The position numbers and the translations under genes were made by a program. From an uncultured Enterocloster sp. (GTDB lineage: Bacteria > Bacillota > Clostridia > Lachnospirales > Lachnospiraceae), in assembly GCA_944382045.1 (NCBI GenBank), contig CALWMT010000152.1, positions 1 through 6,679 of the forward strand: a stretch of 6,679 bases of DNA, in the 5' to 3' direction. Below, piece after piece: positions 5,873 through 6,679 of this stretch (its first letter is position 1; every line of letters begins with the position of its first letter). The notes below the pieces were generated by a model. It was not told the origin of the DNA. It saw nothing but the letters and a program-made list of their open reading frames with translations, and did no database searches.

Positions 5873-5923
5873 AAGGCCTTGTGAAACAGTGGGAAAAATA
5901 TGGAAATGAAGGGAGAATTACCA

Positions 5924-6679
5924 ATGACCCAAGAGATGAAACGAAACATCGTAAAAGCAGCTCCCAACCGATGGCTGGTGTTCTGCATCCTGACTCTGTC
6001 CGGCGGAATCGCGTTCAAGCTTTCCTCTATGAAGGACATGTTTTATGTGCCCATGCAGGAGTTCATGGGACTGACCAACACCCAGATCGGCGGCGCCATG
6101 AGTATGTACGGCACGGTACAGACCATCGGACTCATTGCCGGCATCTACATCTGTGACATGTTCAGCAAGAAATACATGATCGGCTGCTCCCTTATCGGGC
6201 TGGGAGCTGTGGGCGTGTACCTCTCCACCTTCCCGGGATACTGGGGCTTTTTGGCGGCCTTCGGCGTGATGGCCATTTTGGGTGAGGTTACCTACTGGCC
6301 GGTGCTTTTAAAGGCCATCCGTCTGCTGGGCGACGAGAAGACCCAGGGGCGCATGTTCGGATTTTTGGAAATGGGACGCGGCATTGTGGACGTGATCATC
6401 GCCTCCACGGCCCTGGCCATCTTCAGCGCCATGGGCGAGGGCTCTGCGGCCCTGCGGGGCGGCCTTCTGTTTCTGTCTGCGGCCACTGCGGCGGCTGGCG
6501 TGCTCTGCCTGATTTTCGTCCCCAACGATGAGAAGCGCATGGGGGAGGACGGCAGGGAGGTAAACAAGGCCCAGGCAGCCTTCGGCGGCATGATGCAGGC
6601 GCTAAAGAACGTGGACATCTGGGCGGTTGCCTTAAACGGCTTTACGGTCTACTGCATCTACTGCGGACTTACCTATTTT
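5924..6679 (+). CDS. MFS permease (YihN-like type), 3'-truncated
   Basis: The frame opens at ATG 5924 and stays open to the window edge, giving 252 residues, about the first half of a 12-helix major facilitator. AAGGGAG (5909-5915) lies 8 nt upstream, which fixes the start. Predicted membrane segments, by hydrophobicity, are near residues 17-33, 53-77, 86-101, 106-125, 150-170 and 178-199; a charged central loop (about 200-228) follows, and a seventh segment begins near 231. The loop after the second segment, DMFSKKYM at 78-85, resembles MFS motif A. TQGRMFGFLEMGRGI at 140-154 recalls the YihN-like group, which includes permeases of uncertain or sugar-related substrates; this placement is from memory. 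It sits divergent to the DeoR-type regulator and serine dehydratase genes with a shared control region, so it may import serine or a related substrate, but that is context only. Confidence 0.88.
   Translation, partial: MTQEMKRNIVKAAPNRWLVFCILTLSGGIAFKLSSMKDMFYVPMQEFMGLTNTQIGGAMSMYGTVQTIGLIAGIYICDMFSKKYMIGCSLIGLGAVGVYLSTFPGYWGFLAAFGVMAILGEVTYWPVLLKAIRLLGDEKTQGRMFGFLEMGRGIVDVIIASTALAIFSAMGEGSAALRGGLLFLSAATAAAGVLCLIFVPNDEKRMGEDGREVNKAQAAFGGMMQALKNVDIWAVALNGFTVYCIYCGLTYF

Larger units (their letters stand above)
5607..5923. promoter_or_regulatory. AT-rich divergent regulatory region
   Basis: This 317-nt stretch between the divergent regulator and permease genes is strikingly AT-rich compared with all flanking coding sequence. 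I see no credible gene in it: the open frames crossing it on both strands are low-complexity translations of AT-rich DNA that run into the neighbouring genes in the wrong frame. It holds one promoter in each direction, three inverted repeats and two recurring short motifs (TTGCGAA and TTGGG/CCCAA), listed separately. Confidence 0.75.

Noticed and set aside
5626..6039. 137-codon minus-strand open frame crossing the AT-rich region
   Set aside because: It is Phe/Ile-rich as expected from translating AT-rich DNA, runs antisense into the well-supported permease start, contains two divergent promoters and dyads, and resembles no family I know.
5494..6156. 220-codon plus-strand open frame across the regulator start and the permease start
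   Set aside because: It runs antisense to the regulator's conserved DNA-binding domain and is out of frame with the permease; its translation is compositionally patchy with no domain.

Overview
The window looks like a piece of a Bacillota (Clostridia) chromosome, most likely Lachnospiraceae-like. The evidence is the GC-rich coding sequence with an AT-rich intergenic region, strong AGGAGG-type ribosome binding sites, an L-serine dehydratase split into separate beta and alpha subunits (the anaerobic Gram-positive form), and a galactokinase-family protein of a kind I associate with Clostridia. This placement is inference from gene style, not from a database search.

Layout, left to right. (1) 2-727 (+): the C-terminal two thirds or so of a CapA-type metallophosphatase-fold protein, cut by the window edge. 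(2) 667-1641 (-): a YhcC/TIGR01212-type radical SAM protein, converging on and overlapping the CapA gene by 61 nt. (3) A divergent promoter region (1642-1820) with two facing extended -10 promoters. (4) 1821-3113 (+): a galactokinase-like GHMP kinase with a Glu-to-Asn change in the sugar-binding motif. (5) 3088-5606 (-): an apparent three-gene operon read leftwards, DeoR-family regulator, then sdaAB, then sdaAA. Its last gene overlaps the kinase gene by 26 nt. (6) 5607-5923: a 317-nt AT-rich divergent regulatory region packed with dyads and repeats. (7) 5924 to the right edge (+): the first half of a major facilitator superfamily permease.

How the parts may work together: SdaAB and SdaAA form an iron-sulfur L-serine dehydratase that turns L-serine into pyruvate and ammonia. 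The DeoR-type regulator is encoded just upstream and reads from a good sigma-70 promoter whose 17-bp spacer holds a perfect 7-bp inverted repeat. The divergent permease has its own promoter, overlapped by a perfect 12-bp inverted repeat. A regulator-controlled module of uptake and serine (or serine-yielding substrate) degradation is a reasonable inference, but the permease substrate and the regulator's ligand cannot be read from the sequence. The CapA, radical SAM and kinase genes look like unrelated neighbours.

I found no RNA genes, CRISPR array, insertion sequence or clear intrinsic terminator. Nothing here proves a new biological system. The strongest leads are the architecture of the 5607-5923 control region and the altered active site of the galactokinase-like protein.
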